Part shown: positions 39,552 to 48,020 of the stretch, one piece after another
How positions within the stretch are numbered: position 1 is the first letter of the stretch
How the letters are laid out: each line of letters begins with the position of its first letter
Assembly: GCA_021809545.1 (NCBI GenBank)
Contig: JAKAYL010000008.1
Coordinates: 1-51,476, forward strand
Length of the DNA: 51,476 nt
DNA from: Thermoplasmata archaeon
GTDB taxonomy: Archaea; Thermoplasmatota; Thermoplasmata; Lutacidiplasmatales; UBA184
Direction: 5' to 3'
Position numbers and translations under genes: made by a program
Notes under the pieces: generated by a model
The model's input: only the letters and a program-made list of their open reading frames with translations
What the model was told of the DNA's origin: nothing
The model's database searches: none

Positions 39552-41519
39552 TTGCGTCTCTTCCTTGCCCGCTGGTTCCCCGCGTTCTCCCGGATCGAGA
39601 TCGAGGGACGGATCGTTCTCGACGCCTACCTCGGTGTGAGCCTCTTCTTCCTTCTGCTCTGGATACCCCTCCCTTTCGCCACCACCTACGCCCTCGCCGC
39701 CGTCCTGGTCTTGGCCGTGGCCTACCTGAGCTACCGGGTGGCCACGGAGGTTCCCGATATCCCTCGCTGGGGAAAGGACCGGGCCCTGGCGCTCTCTCGT
39801 GCCGCCCTGCTGCCCAGCCTTGCGATCGCGTTCGGGGTCCTCATCCTCGAATCTTGGGTCGCGCTCACCCAGCCGGCAGGGAACACGCTCGACGGGGCGA
39901 ACGCGACCCTCTGGACGGCCAATCTTCTCTTCCACGGGCACTTCTCCCCCTCGCTCGCCCCCTTCGTGGATTATCCTGTATTTTCCCCGCAGGGGATCAC
40001 GGTCTGGTTCGCCGCCTCCCATCTGCTTCTCGGGATCCCTCTGTGGTCCTCGGCGAACGAGACCGCTCCCGTCTTCCAAGCCCTCACGGTTCTCGGAGCC
40101 GCCTACCTGGGTCGTCGTTGGTTCGGCGGGCGCGCGATCCCGATCGCCTTTGCCGCCGCCTCGGCGCTGATCTTCTCCTGGCCCCGGCTGCTGATCCAGG
40201 GCACCTACGATTTTGTCGCGGTCTTCCCCCTGATGTACCTCCTGGTGGCGTGGCTCCCGGAGACCTTCCTCGAAAGGGAGGTGGATCCCGCTCGGAGCGG
40301 CGTTCTCGTGCCCCTGCTTCTGGTGGGAGCGATCAGTGTCTTCTTCAGTCCCGTTCCGGGAGAGGTGCTCATCCCGGGCCTACTCGTATCCTTGCTTCTA
40401 GGGGCGGTGGTGTCTCGAGGCCTATGGGCCCAGTTGCTGGGCCGTCTCCATCGGTGGGGTCTTCTCCTCCTGGCCTTCGTGGTCGGGGCGTCTCCCTCTC
40501 TCGCCGTGATCTCGATGAACCGCAACCTTGCGGTCCAAGGGGTCCCGCCCGTGGTCCTCACCCCTGCTGACCTGAACGCCCTTCTCAACCCCTTCGTCTT
40601 CGGGGAGGGGAACCTGTGGATAGCCCCGAACTGGGCGCTCCACTTGGAATGGGCCCTCCTGCTCCTCTCGGCCATCGCCCTGCTGGTCCTTCGGCCCCAG
40701 TGGATGGTCGACCTGTCCCGAGGGAGCACCCGACTCTTCCTGGGAGCATTGCCCCTTCTCCTCGGCGCTCCTCTCCTCATCGGAGTGGCGAACGGCTGGC
40801 CCCAGAGCCCCCTGCACGCGATCACGAACCTCTCTGAGACCGCCCTCGTGTTCGTGGCGGGGGAGAGCCTCCTATGCCTTCTTCCCGTGGCCGCAGCGGT
40901 GGGCCATCTCAGGTTTCCCCGGACGACGGTTGCCGTCCGCGCCCGGACCCGATCCCGTTCGATGACAATGGTTCTCGCGGTACTGCTGATCACCGCCACG
41001 GCCGTTCCGCTCGTCGAGGTGGCCGCCGTACTACCGGGGGACATGGCGCAGAGCGCGCACATCGTGAGCAATGTGACTTCGGACGACATCTCCGCCATGG
41101 AGTTCCTCGCCCAGGAGCCCCGGGGGGCGGTCCTTGTGGCTCCGGGGAGCGGGGGGCAGTTCCTTCCTGCGTTCACCTCGGACCCAGTGGTCTTTCCCCT
41201 GGTGGGGATCGGCGGGGGAGTGGGGTTCCTCGCCGGGAACCTGGGGGGCCCGGTGGGCGTACCCTTCGAGGGTCCCGCCTCCAACACCACCTATCGCTCG
41301 ATCGTCTCCCAGCTCACGTTCGGGAACTTCACCTCCTCACTCCCCGGGGAGATCGCTACCCTCAACCTCCGGTACGTCTTGGTGACAGGCGCTTCGACCA
41401 CGCTGTTCTCCCCGTTCCTTCCCGGACCGCTCCTGTCCGACCCTTCCGAATTTTCCCTCCTCTATGAGAAGGGGGATGCCTATGTGTTCGCCGTGGTCGG
41501 CTACCCCAGCTTGTCGTAG
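39552..41519 (+). CDS. Polytopic GT-C-like membrane protein
   Basis: This 655-residue protein has about 11-13 hydrophobic helices over residues 20-500 and an exterior domain of about 150 residues at the end (IVSNVTSDDISAMEFLAQEPRGAVLVAPG). The layout is that of polytopic GT-C glycosyltransferases or oligosaccharide-handling proteins, but no clear DxD/DE catalytic pair was found near the N-terminus. The start is a TTG; the in-frame sequence just upstream, back to the stop at 39480, encodes another hydrophobic stretch without any usual start codon. Its end overlaps the convergent glycosyltransferase by 19 bases. Confidence 0.75.
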   Translation: MRLFLARWFPAFSRIEIEGRIVLDAYLGVSLFFLLLWIPLPFATTYALAAVLVLAVAYLSYRVATEVPDIPRWGKDRALALSRAALLPSLAIAFGVLILESWVALTQPAGNTLDGANATLWTANLLFHGHFSPSLAPFVDYPVFSPQGITVWFAASHLLLGIPLWSSANETAPVFQALTVLGAAYLGRRWFGGRAIPIAFAAASALIFSWPRLLIQGTYDFVAVFPLMYLLVAWLPETFLEREVDPARSGVLVPLLLVGAISVFFSPVPGEVLIPGLLVSLLLGAVVSRGLWAQLLGRLHRWGLLLLAFVVGASPSLAVISMNRNLAVQGVPPVVLTPADLNALLNPFVFGEGNLWIAPNWALHLEWALLLLSAIALLVLRPQWMVDLSRGSTRLFLGALPLLLGAPLLIGVANGWPQSPLHAITNLSETALVFVAGESLLCLLPVAAAVGHLRFPRTTVAVRARTRSRSMTMVLAVLLITATAVPLVEVAAVLPGDMAQSAHIVSNVTSDDISAMEFLAQEPRGAVLVAPGSGGQFLPAFTSDPVVFPLVGIGGGVGFLAGNLGGPVGVPFEGPASNTTYRSIVSQLTFGNFTSSLPGEIATLNLRYVLVTGASTTLFSPFLPGPLLSDPSEFSLLYEKGDAYVFAVVGYPSLS

Positions 41520-42706
41520 ACCTGCAGTATCTGCTGGGCCACGGCCCGATGGGAGAACCGTTTCTCCGCCATTCGCCGACCTTCTTGTCCCAGCCTCTGC
41601 CGCAGCGCGGGCTCCCGCGCCAGGCGAAGTACGGCTTCCGCGGCCGTCTTCGGGGACTGTGCGAGGATCCCGCCGAACTCTCCGGACGGACCGAGGTAGT
41701 ACTCGCTGGCGGGCAACCGGAGTGCGACCGTGGGAAGCCCGGCGGCCATGTAGACCGGGATCTTGCCGTTCGCCTCTTCGGGAGGCGCCCGTTTCCACGT
41801 GAGCCCGATGTCCGAGGCCCGGAGGGCGGCGGGAAGGTCCTCGTACTTCAGAGGGCCGAGGAGCAACACCTTTCCCTCCAGTCCCAAGGATCGGATGCGC
41901 TCCACATATCTCTCGTTCCGGTTGAGTTGCGTGGGACGGCCGAACAGGACCACCCGGAGGCGGGGCTCCTCCTTCAGCATCCGGGGCATCTCGGTGATCA
42001 CATCGTCGATCCCCTGCTCCGGGGAGAGCCCGCCCACGTAGATGGCGACGATGTCTTCTTCTGCAAGGCCGCGGCGCGTCCGCCAGGCGCGGACCTCAGG
42101 AGATTCCTCCTCGCTCCTCGGCGAAAAGTCTTCCCATGCCACACCGTCGGCGATGAGGTGAACGCGGTCCTTCGGAAGATGGCCCCGGGATTGGAGCAGG
42201 GCCAGGAGCCCCGGAGAACTCACGATGACCTGGGGGGCCGAACGTTCGAGCCAGCGCTCAAACCCCCGGGTCAATCCCCCTCCCACTCCTCGGGCGGCAA
42301 ATCGGAACGTGCGCCCCAGCTCTTCCGCCAGGGAACCCTGAAGGTCAAGGACGAAGCGCTTCCCGCGAAGCCGTTCCTGGAGCATCCCCAGGACGGCTCC
42401 CTCGTGCAGGAAGGCGTGCCAGCGCTCCCCGGGCACGGGGTCCCACCCGAGTAGGCTCCGCAACATCTCCAAGTCGTAGAGCGGCCGGATCGGGTGGAAC
42501 CCGATGCCCATCTGGCGGGAGGATCGGCGGGGGCGCACCGTCTCGATCCCCGGCCACTCTCGACCTGAAGGATAGGTCAGCATCCGAACCCGCGCCCCCA
42601 GCGCCCGGAGCCCCCGGACCTCACCCAAGATGCGGGAGCTCGCTCCCCCCTCCGTGAAGAACGGGGTGGGAGCGATCATTGCCACGGTGTACTTCTCAGC
42701 GTCCAC
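41501..42706 (-). CDS. Glycosyltransferase family 4 (GT-B fold)
   Basis: This cytoplasmic enzyme of about 401 residues transfers a sugar from a nucleotide donor. The N-terminal half has the Gly-rich loop APTPFFTEGGASSR. The C-terminal half has IYVGGLSPEQGIDDVI, LRVVLFGRP, VLLLGPLKYEDLPAAL and the donor-binding IPVYMAAGLPTVA region (usually EAMA, here VYMAAG). GTG 42706 gives the usual short N-terminus; the frame also opens at TTG 42811. It lies among membrane glycosylation-type genes, so a surface-glycan role is likely. Confidence 0.88.
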   Translation of the reverse strand: MDAEKYTVAMIAPTPFFTEGGASSRILGEVRGLRALGARVRMLTYPSGREWPGIETVRPRRSSRQMGIGFHPIRPLYDLEMLRSLLGWDPVPGERWHAFLHEGAVLGMLQERLRGKRFVLDLQGSLAEELGRTFRFAARGVGGGLTRGFERWLERSAPQVIVSSPGLLALLQSRGHLPKDRVHLIADGVAWEDFSPRSEEESPEVRAWRTRRGLAEEDIVAIYVGGLSPEQGIDDVITEMPRMLKEEPRLRVVLFGRPTQLNRNERYVERIRSLGLEGKVLLLGPLKYEDLPAALRASDIGLTWKRAPPEEANGKIPVYMAAGLPTVALRLPASEYYLGPSGEFGGILAQSPKTAAEAVLRLAREPALRQRLGQEGRRMAEKRFSHRAVAQQILQVYDKLG

Positions 42707-43091
42707 AGGTGTCTGGGTCCCGGTCCGTGCGCGGGCTGGATCCCTGTCTCTCCCGATGGAATCCCATACCGCACGGGAGTACAGACGGAGAGACAACTTA
42801 ACGGTTCGCAACTTCGAGCGGGGCTAAGTACGGCGAAGAATCACGGCCGTGAGGTCCGAGAGGTGGCGGAACCGCTCGTTTTCCCAATCAACCTAAGACG
42901 CGAACTCCACAACGTTTATGTTCTGGAGGACGGTGCCCATCACGTGCCCTCTTGGTCTGAAAGAAAATCATTTGATTGCCTGGGCATTCCCCCACGATCC
43001 GTTCCAGAGGACTCGGGCAGACATCTCCCGGGTCGATCGGGAACCGATGTCCCTCCGGACCTTCCTTCGGCGGAGTGACGTTCCCACGGCG
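42707..43091. other. Divergent control region between the glycosyltransferase and sulfatase-like genes
   Basis: This stretch of 385 bases contains possible N-terminal extensions of both flanking genes (TTG 42811 minus; ATG 42918 and ATG 43047 plus). It also has a TATA-like GTTTATG at 42914-42920 and a CGTTAAGTTG on the minus strand at about 42794-42803. Which start is used on either side is not settled. Nothing else is recognised. Confidence 0.45.
42914..42920 (+). promoter_or_regulatory. TATA-like box ahead of the sulfatase-like gene
   Basis: GTTTATG lies in an AT-richer patch. No in-frame start sits at the leaderless distance, so a leader is implied. Confidence 0.35.
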
Positions 43092-44591
43092 ATGGCGAAA
43101 CGTCCCAACGTACTGGTCGTGGTCCTGGACTGTGTCCGTGCCGACGACTTCTGGCACGGCGGGGCGGACGCCGAGAGCATGCCCTTCGTTTCCCGGTTGG
43201 CCCGGGAATCCGTACAGTACCGGAGGGCAGTAGCCCCGGCCCCGTGGACCATCCCCTCGCATGCGAGCCTGTTCACCGGGCTCTATCCCTGGGAGCACGG
43301 GGCCAGTCAGAAGGGGTCGAACACCCTCTCCCCAACCCATCCCACGTTGGCCCGGGTCCTGCGATCGGAGGGATACGCGACACTTTCCGCCTCGGCCAAT
43401 TTTCTCGTCAGTCCCTTCTTCGGGCTGGCCAACGACTTCGACAAGGCCTTCTGGGGTGGCTGGTGGGAGCCCTTCCTCCGGTTCCCCCATCGGAGGAAGC
43501 GGGAGGGAGCGGGACAGCGTCGGACCCGCCCCAACCCGATCTTCCATCGCATGCGTTCCGGGTCCTTTTGGCCGATCTTCGAGGCCTCCACCTCGAAGGT
43601 CTCCCAGTACACGGCCCTCCTGGACCTCGGGGTCCGGACGGCCCGCAAGGTCATGCGCCCGGAAGACCAGGGGTATCCACGGTCCTCCCCTTGGGTGGAA
43701 GCGGAGTTCTCCCGCTGGTTGAAGCAGCAGGAGAGCACCACTCCTGTGTTCGGCTTCGTGAACCTCATCGATGCCCATGAACCCTACTTCACCGATCCCA
43801 AGGTCATCCGAAGTTTCTCCGACTGGCTCCGGTATGCCCGACAACGGCAGGACCGGCAGGGCTGGATCCGCGGGACCTGGACCGCGTCGGTCCAGGAGCT
43901 CTCGACGCTGCACGAACTCTACCGGGAATCCGTCCGGGCGATGGACCAGAGGCTCGAGCGCATGGTGGACATCCTGAAGGCCGCAGGAAGGTGGGAGGAC
44001 ACTCTGCTCTGCATCACGTCGGACCATGGGCAGGCCTTCGGAGAGCACGGGATCCTCTTCCACATGCTTCGAGTCGACGAGGAGATCGTTCGCGTCCCCC
44101 TGCTGGTCCGGTATCCCGGAGGGGCGGGCGGTGGCAAGACCCGTCGTTCCTGGGTCAGCCTGGTGGACATCGCCCCCACCGTACTGGAGGCGGTGGGAGC
44201 GTCGGATTCCTTGAGGACCTCGGGCTACCCCCTTCCCACGGAGGATGAGGTTCCGCGACCCTCACCGGTGCTGACGGTCTCCGACGGCCTGGGCCCCGTC
44301 CAGGGAGAATCGCTTTCCAAACCGCTCCGGAAGAAGCTGGACACGGTGTACGCCGCTGCCTACGAGGGGAGCCGGAAGGTCGTGGTCACCGACGTCCCCG
44401 GAAAAGGTCCCTTTGCCTATGCGGTGGATTCGGAGTGGAAGGCCCGGAAGGTCTCCTGGGATCCTCAAGACCCGGACCTAGAGCGCCTCCGCGGTTCGGC
44501 AACGGAAGCCCTGCAGCTCCTGACCAAGAAGGGGAGCTCTTCCCTGGCCCCTGGCGTCGACGAGCGTCTCCGGGCGTGGGGTTACATCTAG
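43092..44591 (+). CDS. Sulfatase / alkaline-phosphatase superfamily enzyme
   Basis: About 499 residues from ATG 43092. Metal-site motifs are PNVLVVVLDCVRADD (Asp13) and ITSDHGQAFGEHG (about 308-320). At the nucleophile site the sequence is PWTIPSHASLFTG, so Thr53 stands where true sulfatases have the Cys or Ser of CxPSR. It cannot form formylglycine, which favours a phosphodiesterase or phospho-group transferase over a classical sulfatase. There is no signal peptide from this start. Longer frames begin at ATG 43047 or 42918. Its neighbours suggest glycan decoration. Confidence 0.85.
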   Translation: MAKRPNVLVVVLDCVRADDFWHGGADAESMPFVSRLARESVQYRRAVAPAPWTIPSHASLFTGLYPWEHGASQKGSNTLSPTHPTLARVLRSEGYATLSASANFLVSPFFGLANDFDKAFWGGWWEPFLRFPHRRKREGAGQRRTRPNPIFHRMRSGSFWPIFEASTSKVSQYTALLDLGVRTARKVMRPEDQGYPRSSPWVEAEFSRWLKQQESTTPVFGFVNLIDAHEPYFTDPKVIRSFSDWLRYARQRQDRQGWIRGTWTASVQELSTLHELYRESVRAMDQRLERMVDILKAAGRWEDTLLCITSDHGQAFGEHGILFHMLRVDEEIVRVPLLVRYPGGAGGGKTRRSWVSLVDIAPTVLEAVGASDSLRTSGYPLPTEDEVPRPSPVLTVSDGLGPVQGESLSKPLRKKLDTVYAAAYEGSRKVVVTDVPGKGPFAYAVDSEWKARKVSWDPQDPDLERLRGSATEALQLLTKKGSSSLAPGVDERLRAWGYI

Positions 44592-44631
44592 CGCACCGAC
44601 CGGGGAGAATCCCCGGCACTCGCAACCCAAC

Positions 44632-47600
44632 CTAAGTCTCGCTGTACGGGGGGGTGGGAGAAGGCGAGGTATCTCCGGGCCGATCCTTCGCTTGCGTTCC
44701 CGGGGAAGGATCTACCGCCGCACGGGTAGGTGGCGCCGCGGGATCTTCCACTGGGGGCGGACTGGGTCCCATCTCTTCCCCTCGGCACACGGACAGAAGT
44801 AGGAGGGTGCTCACGAAAGCCAGGACCGAGGCCACCGCCACCTCCTCGGTGAAACGGGTTTGGAGCGCTTGGATCCCCGCCAAGGATGGTCCGACCCGCA
44901 GCACCAGGGTGAGGTTCTGCCCTCCCGAGGTCAAGGTGGTCTGGAGCAAGCCTGGCAGATGCCCTGAGAGCCGTGTGTTGAGGGTGAGCTTCTGGGGCCA
45001 GAGGGTGAGGTTGAGCGGCAGGGGGAACCCTCCCAGTGCTCCGCTCCCGAGATAGACCTCGGTCCCGCTCGGTCCGACCAGGCTCACATTGTCCGGGGAA
45101 GTGAGGTTCCACCACCAGGCGCGGTTCTTGCACACATTCGCAGTGCCCAGGTCTCCGGTGACAGAATCCCAAGCCACCGAGGAGGAGCACGGGATCCGGT
45201 GGAACGCCCCCATGAGGTACAAGCTCCTCGCATTGAGGAGGTAGACCGAGTCGTCCCCCTGCGAGGAGATCGCGAGGGCGTTCAAGGAGAAGACGGGCAG
45301 GACCTGCGTGAGGTTCTGACCCACGTCCACCGAGCCGAGGACCTGCGGGGCGTCGGGTGATGTCAGGCTCAGCTTGTACACCGCGCCTATCCAGGCGGAG
45401 GCGAGGAGGCTCCCGTCCATCACCTGAAGGGAGAACGGGGAGAAGCCGACGCTCTCCTCGCCAACCACCTTTCCCGTCTTGTCCGATAGGACGAGCAGCT
45501 GGTTGCTGTCCGGTAGAGCGGCATAGAGCCGGTGCTGCGCGCCGAACACGGCGAGCCCGGTGACCGCGAAGCTGGTGTGTACGGTCCAGACGATGTGCCA
45601 CCAGGTCTTGTTGGCGGTCAATTGGATGGCCGTCACGGTCTTCGACGTGACGGTGCCCACGAAGACCTCCTGGGTGGACGTATCGGCCGAGAAGACCGAC
45701 GGGCCGCTCCCCACGGTCAGGACCTCGGCCTTCCCGCCCGTCTCCAGGGGCAGGATCTCCACCTGGGAGGTGAGGGTGCTTCCGATCCATAGGTCTCCGT
45801 AGTAGATCGCCAGCGATCGTGCTCCGGGGAAGGGGAGGCTCAACCTGCTCTGGGTACCGTTTTCGCCGAGGAGGTAGAGATAGGGGGCGTTCAACGAGGC
45901 CACGTAGAGGACCCCGCCCGACGCCACCGTGGCCACCGGCCCCCCGGGGACGGAAGCGGATGCGATCGGATTCGCCTCGGGGGGCGGCGGCACGCCCCGA
46001 TGGAAGATGGTCACCAGGTCATAGGACATCGGGTCTCCGAAACTGGTGACCGGGTAGTAGAACCGATTCAGGTACCAGGCGAGGAGCGGGGCATGTGCCA
46101 GCGTGGATTTCGTCACCGGTCCCTCGATGAACCACGTGAGGTTGGTGCGGTTCCAGTCCGAGAGGAGTCCCTGCATGGAGGGAAGCATGCCCGCAGGAGC
46201 CGTGGGATAGGGGGATTCGTTGACCGGCATCCCGGACTGGGCGAAGTGGATGTACGGGTCGAGGAACTGGGCGATGGGAGGGGTGATCATGCGGTTCCCC
46301 TCAGCCACGTACGCCGAGTCGAACGTGAAGATGGTATCCTTGGGTCCCATCGAACTCCGCAGGAACGTCCCTACCTGGCTCACTTCCGACGGAGGGTACA
46401 TATCCACGGTGTGCGAGGGGAGCCCGTAAGCTCCCGCCACGTTGTTCGGATTGCTGGGACCGAGGACGAGCACCGCGCTGAGGGCGGAGGAGGCGATCAG
46501 CAAGAACACTACTCCGGTGGGGAAGAGGTAGGGTGTCCATCGGTTCCGGCGCCGTCGGGAGGAGGGCGAGGGGGAGGGCGAGACCCGCGTCTCGGGGCGC
46601 GGGATCAGGGTGATGAACCAGAGGCCGAAGAGCACTGCGAAGGGCGCGAGGGCGTCGCCGGCATAGACGGCGAAGGCCTGCGGTCGGGGTGTGAAGTCCA
46701 ACAGGAGGATCCCGATCCCCCATCCCGCGAACAGCAGGGCGTGGTCGCCGCGCACGGACTTCGAAGGAGCGGGCGAGGACACGCTCTCTCCTGTCAGGAG
46801 GATCCAAAGGAGAGCCGTGACCGTAAGGATCAGCCAACCCACCGAATAGATGACGAGTTCGCCGAGCCCCCAGTCTGCGTACACGGGGTAGGAGGCCAAC
46901 AGGAACGTGAGCGAGATTGCCGCGGTGATCGACGCCGCCAAGGCAAGGGAGTTCCGTCCCTGTTCCCGCAGGATCCGCAGGAGCAGGGCGACGGGTGCGA
47001 TCAGGAGGGGGGCCGCCACGAGGAAGAGGTAGCCAAAGATCTCGATACGATTCGTAAGGGGGGAGATGGTCTGCCCGTAGGGAAGATAGACGCTCGTGTA
47101 CACGGTCAGGGTCCAGGCGAAGGACGTCCGGTAGGCAACGTAGAGGAAGTATCCACCCACCACGGCGAGCGGGGGGAGGTAGAGCTTCAGGAAGGTAACG
47201 GCCCGCGCTCTCCACGTGCTCTGCGAGAAAAGTAACCAGAGGAGCCAGAGGACGGCCACAGCGAGCGCGCTCCGACGAGCGAGCACCGCAAGGCCGAGGA
47301 ATAGGCCGGCGAGCAGTAGGTTTCCGGTCCAACTGGCCCAGAGGTCGCGCAGGAGGAAGAAGAAACCCAGCGAAAGGAAGAGAGCCGCCAGGGGCTCCTC
47401 GATCACCGTGGGCAGGGTACCGACGGCAAAGGGGGAGAGGAGATAGACTCCCGCGGTGGCGAGAGCGGCAGCGTCGCGGTACCGGTGGCAGATCCTCCGG
47501 GTCAGCAACGCCAGGGTCAGCGCGGTGCCGATATCGACCGCAACTAGGAGCTCCCGAGCCGCCAGGAGGCTCCCCCCGAAGACGAGCATCACGGGGGCGA

Positions 47601-47826
47601 GGACCGCAGGGAGCAGGGGCTCAGGGCGGGCGGGGAACGTGACGTCCGGGATCCCCCCCTTGGTGATGGCCATCGCCGCCTGGATGTACTGCCCCTCGTC
47701 CTGGGTCGCCCAGAGGTGGAGGGCCGCTTCGGTCTGCGCGAAACCTCCGACGAGGAGGACGGCGAGAAGCAAGATCGCGAACCGATGCTGGGTCCACACG
47801 GCCCGGAGCCCGCGCCCTAGTTCCAA
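44632..47826 (-). CDS. GT39-like membrane protein with exterior beta-propeller
   Basis: This 1064-residue protein has a GT-C membrane half with about 11-12 helices over residues 15-460. The first exterior loop carries WATQDEGQYIQAAM (Asp43, Glu44), the acidic pair expected for catalysis in GT39/ArnT-type enzymes that use lipid-linked sugars. Residues about 470-640 are an exterior domain (SEVSQVGTFLRS). Residues about 640-940 show repeated beta-strand units like a propeller (GVLYVASLNAPYLYLL, GDLWIGSTLTSQVEIL). A last helix at about 1005-1025 and an acidic, Pro-rich tail end it. The start is a TTG at 47826. It is paralogous to the protein at 48021, transcribed divergently. Confidence 0.85.
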   Translation of the reverse strand: MELGRGLRAVWTQHRFAILLLAVLLVGGFAQTEAALHLWATQDEGQYIQAAMAITKGGIPDVTFPARPEPLLPAVLAPVMLVFGGSLLAARELLVAVDIGTALTLALLTRRICHRYRDAAALATAGVYLLSPFAVGTLPTVIEEPLAALFLSLGFFFLLRDLWASWTGNLLLAGLFLGLAVLARRSALAVAVLWLLWLLFSQSTWRARAVTFLKLYLPPLAVVGGYFLYVAYRTSFAWTLTVYTSVYLPYGQTISPLTNRIEIFGYLFLVAAPLLIAPVALLLRILREQGRNSLALAASITAAISLTFLLASYPVYADWGLGELVIYSVGWLILTVTALLWILLTGESVSSPAPSKSVRGDHALLFAGWGIGILLLDFTPRPQAFAVYAGDALAPFAVLFGLWFITLIPRPETRVSPSPSPSSRRRRNRWTPYLFPTGVVFLLIASSALSAVLVLGPSNPNNVAGAYGLPSHTVDMYPPSEVSQVGTFLRSSMGPKDTIFTFDSAYVAEGNRMITPPIAQFLDPYIHFAQSGMPVNESPYPTAPAGMLPSMQGLLSDWNRTNLTWFIEGPVTKSTLAHAPLLAWYLNRFYYPVTSFGDPMSYDLVTIFHRGVPPPPEANPIASASVPGGPVATVASGGVLYVASLNAPYLYLLGENGTQSRLSLPFPGARSLAIYYGDLWIGSTLTSQVEILPLETGGKAEVLTVGSGPSVFSADTSTQEVFVGTVTSKTVTAIQLTANKTWWHIVWTVHTSFAVTGLAVFGAQHRLYAALPDSNQLLVLSDKTGKVVGEESVGFSPFSLQVMDGSLLASAWIGAVYKLSLTSPDAPQVLGSVDVGQNLTQVLPVFSLNALAISSQGDDSVYLLNARSLYLMGAFHRIPCSSSVAWDSVTGDLGTANVCKNRAWWWNLTSPDNVSLVGPSGTEVYLGSGALGGFPLPLNLTLWPQKLTLNTRLSGHLPGLLQTTLTSGGQNLTLVLRVGPSLAGIQALQTRFTEEVAVASVLAFVSTLLLLSVCRGEEMGPSPPPVEDPAAPPTRAAVDPSPGTQAKDRPGDTSPSPTPPYSET

Positions 47827-47859
47827 GCCCTCACCACTCCCGGGGGATTCGCTTCCCGT

Positions 47860-47867
47860 CTTAAATA
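47860..47867 (-). promoter_or_regulatory. TATA-like box for the 44632 gene
   Basis: The minus strand reads TATTTAAG, centred about 37 bases before the TTG start at 47826. Confidence 0.45.
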
Positions 47868-47988
47868 GCTTCGTCCCAGAGGGTCTCCCCCCCTCGAGGA
47901 CCTCTCTCCCGACGAAGCAGCCCCGGGGGCGAGGAGAAGGGGGAGAGGGTCCGGCATCCCCTGGCTGGCGAGGAAAGCCCCGACGAGG

Positions 47989-47994
47989 TTAAAG
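47989..47994 (+). promoter_or_regulatory. TATA-like box for the 48021 gene
   Basis: TTAAAG is centred about 30 bases before the ATG at 48021. With the box at 47860 it makes a divergent promoter pair. Confidence 0.45.
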
Positions 47995-48020
47995 GGAGAC
48001 CCGGCCTCGGTTCCGCGGCG

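Noticed and set aside
43092-44591. Classical formylglycine sulfatase
   Set aside because: The CxPSR motif is missing; the site reads TIPSH.
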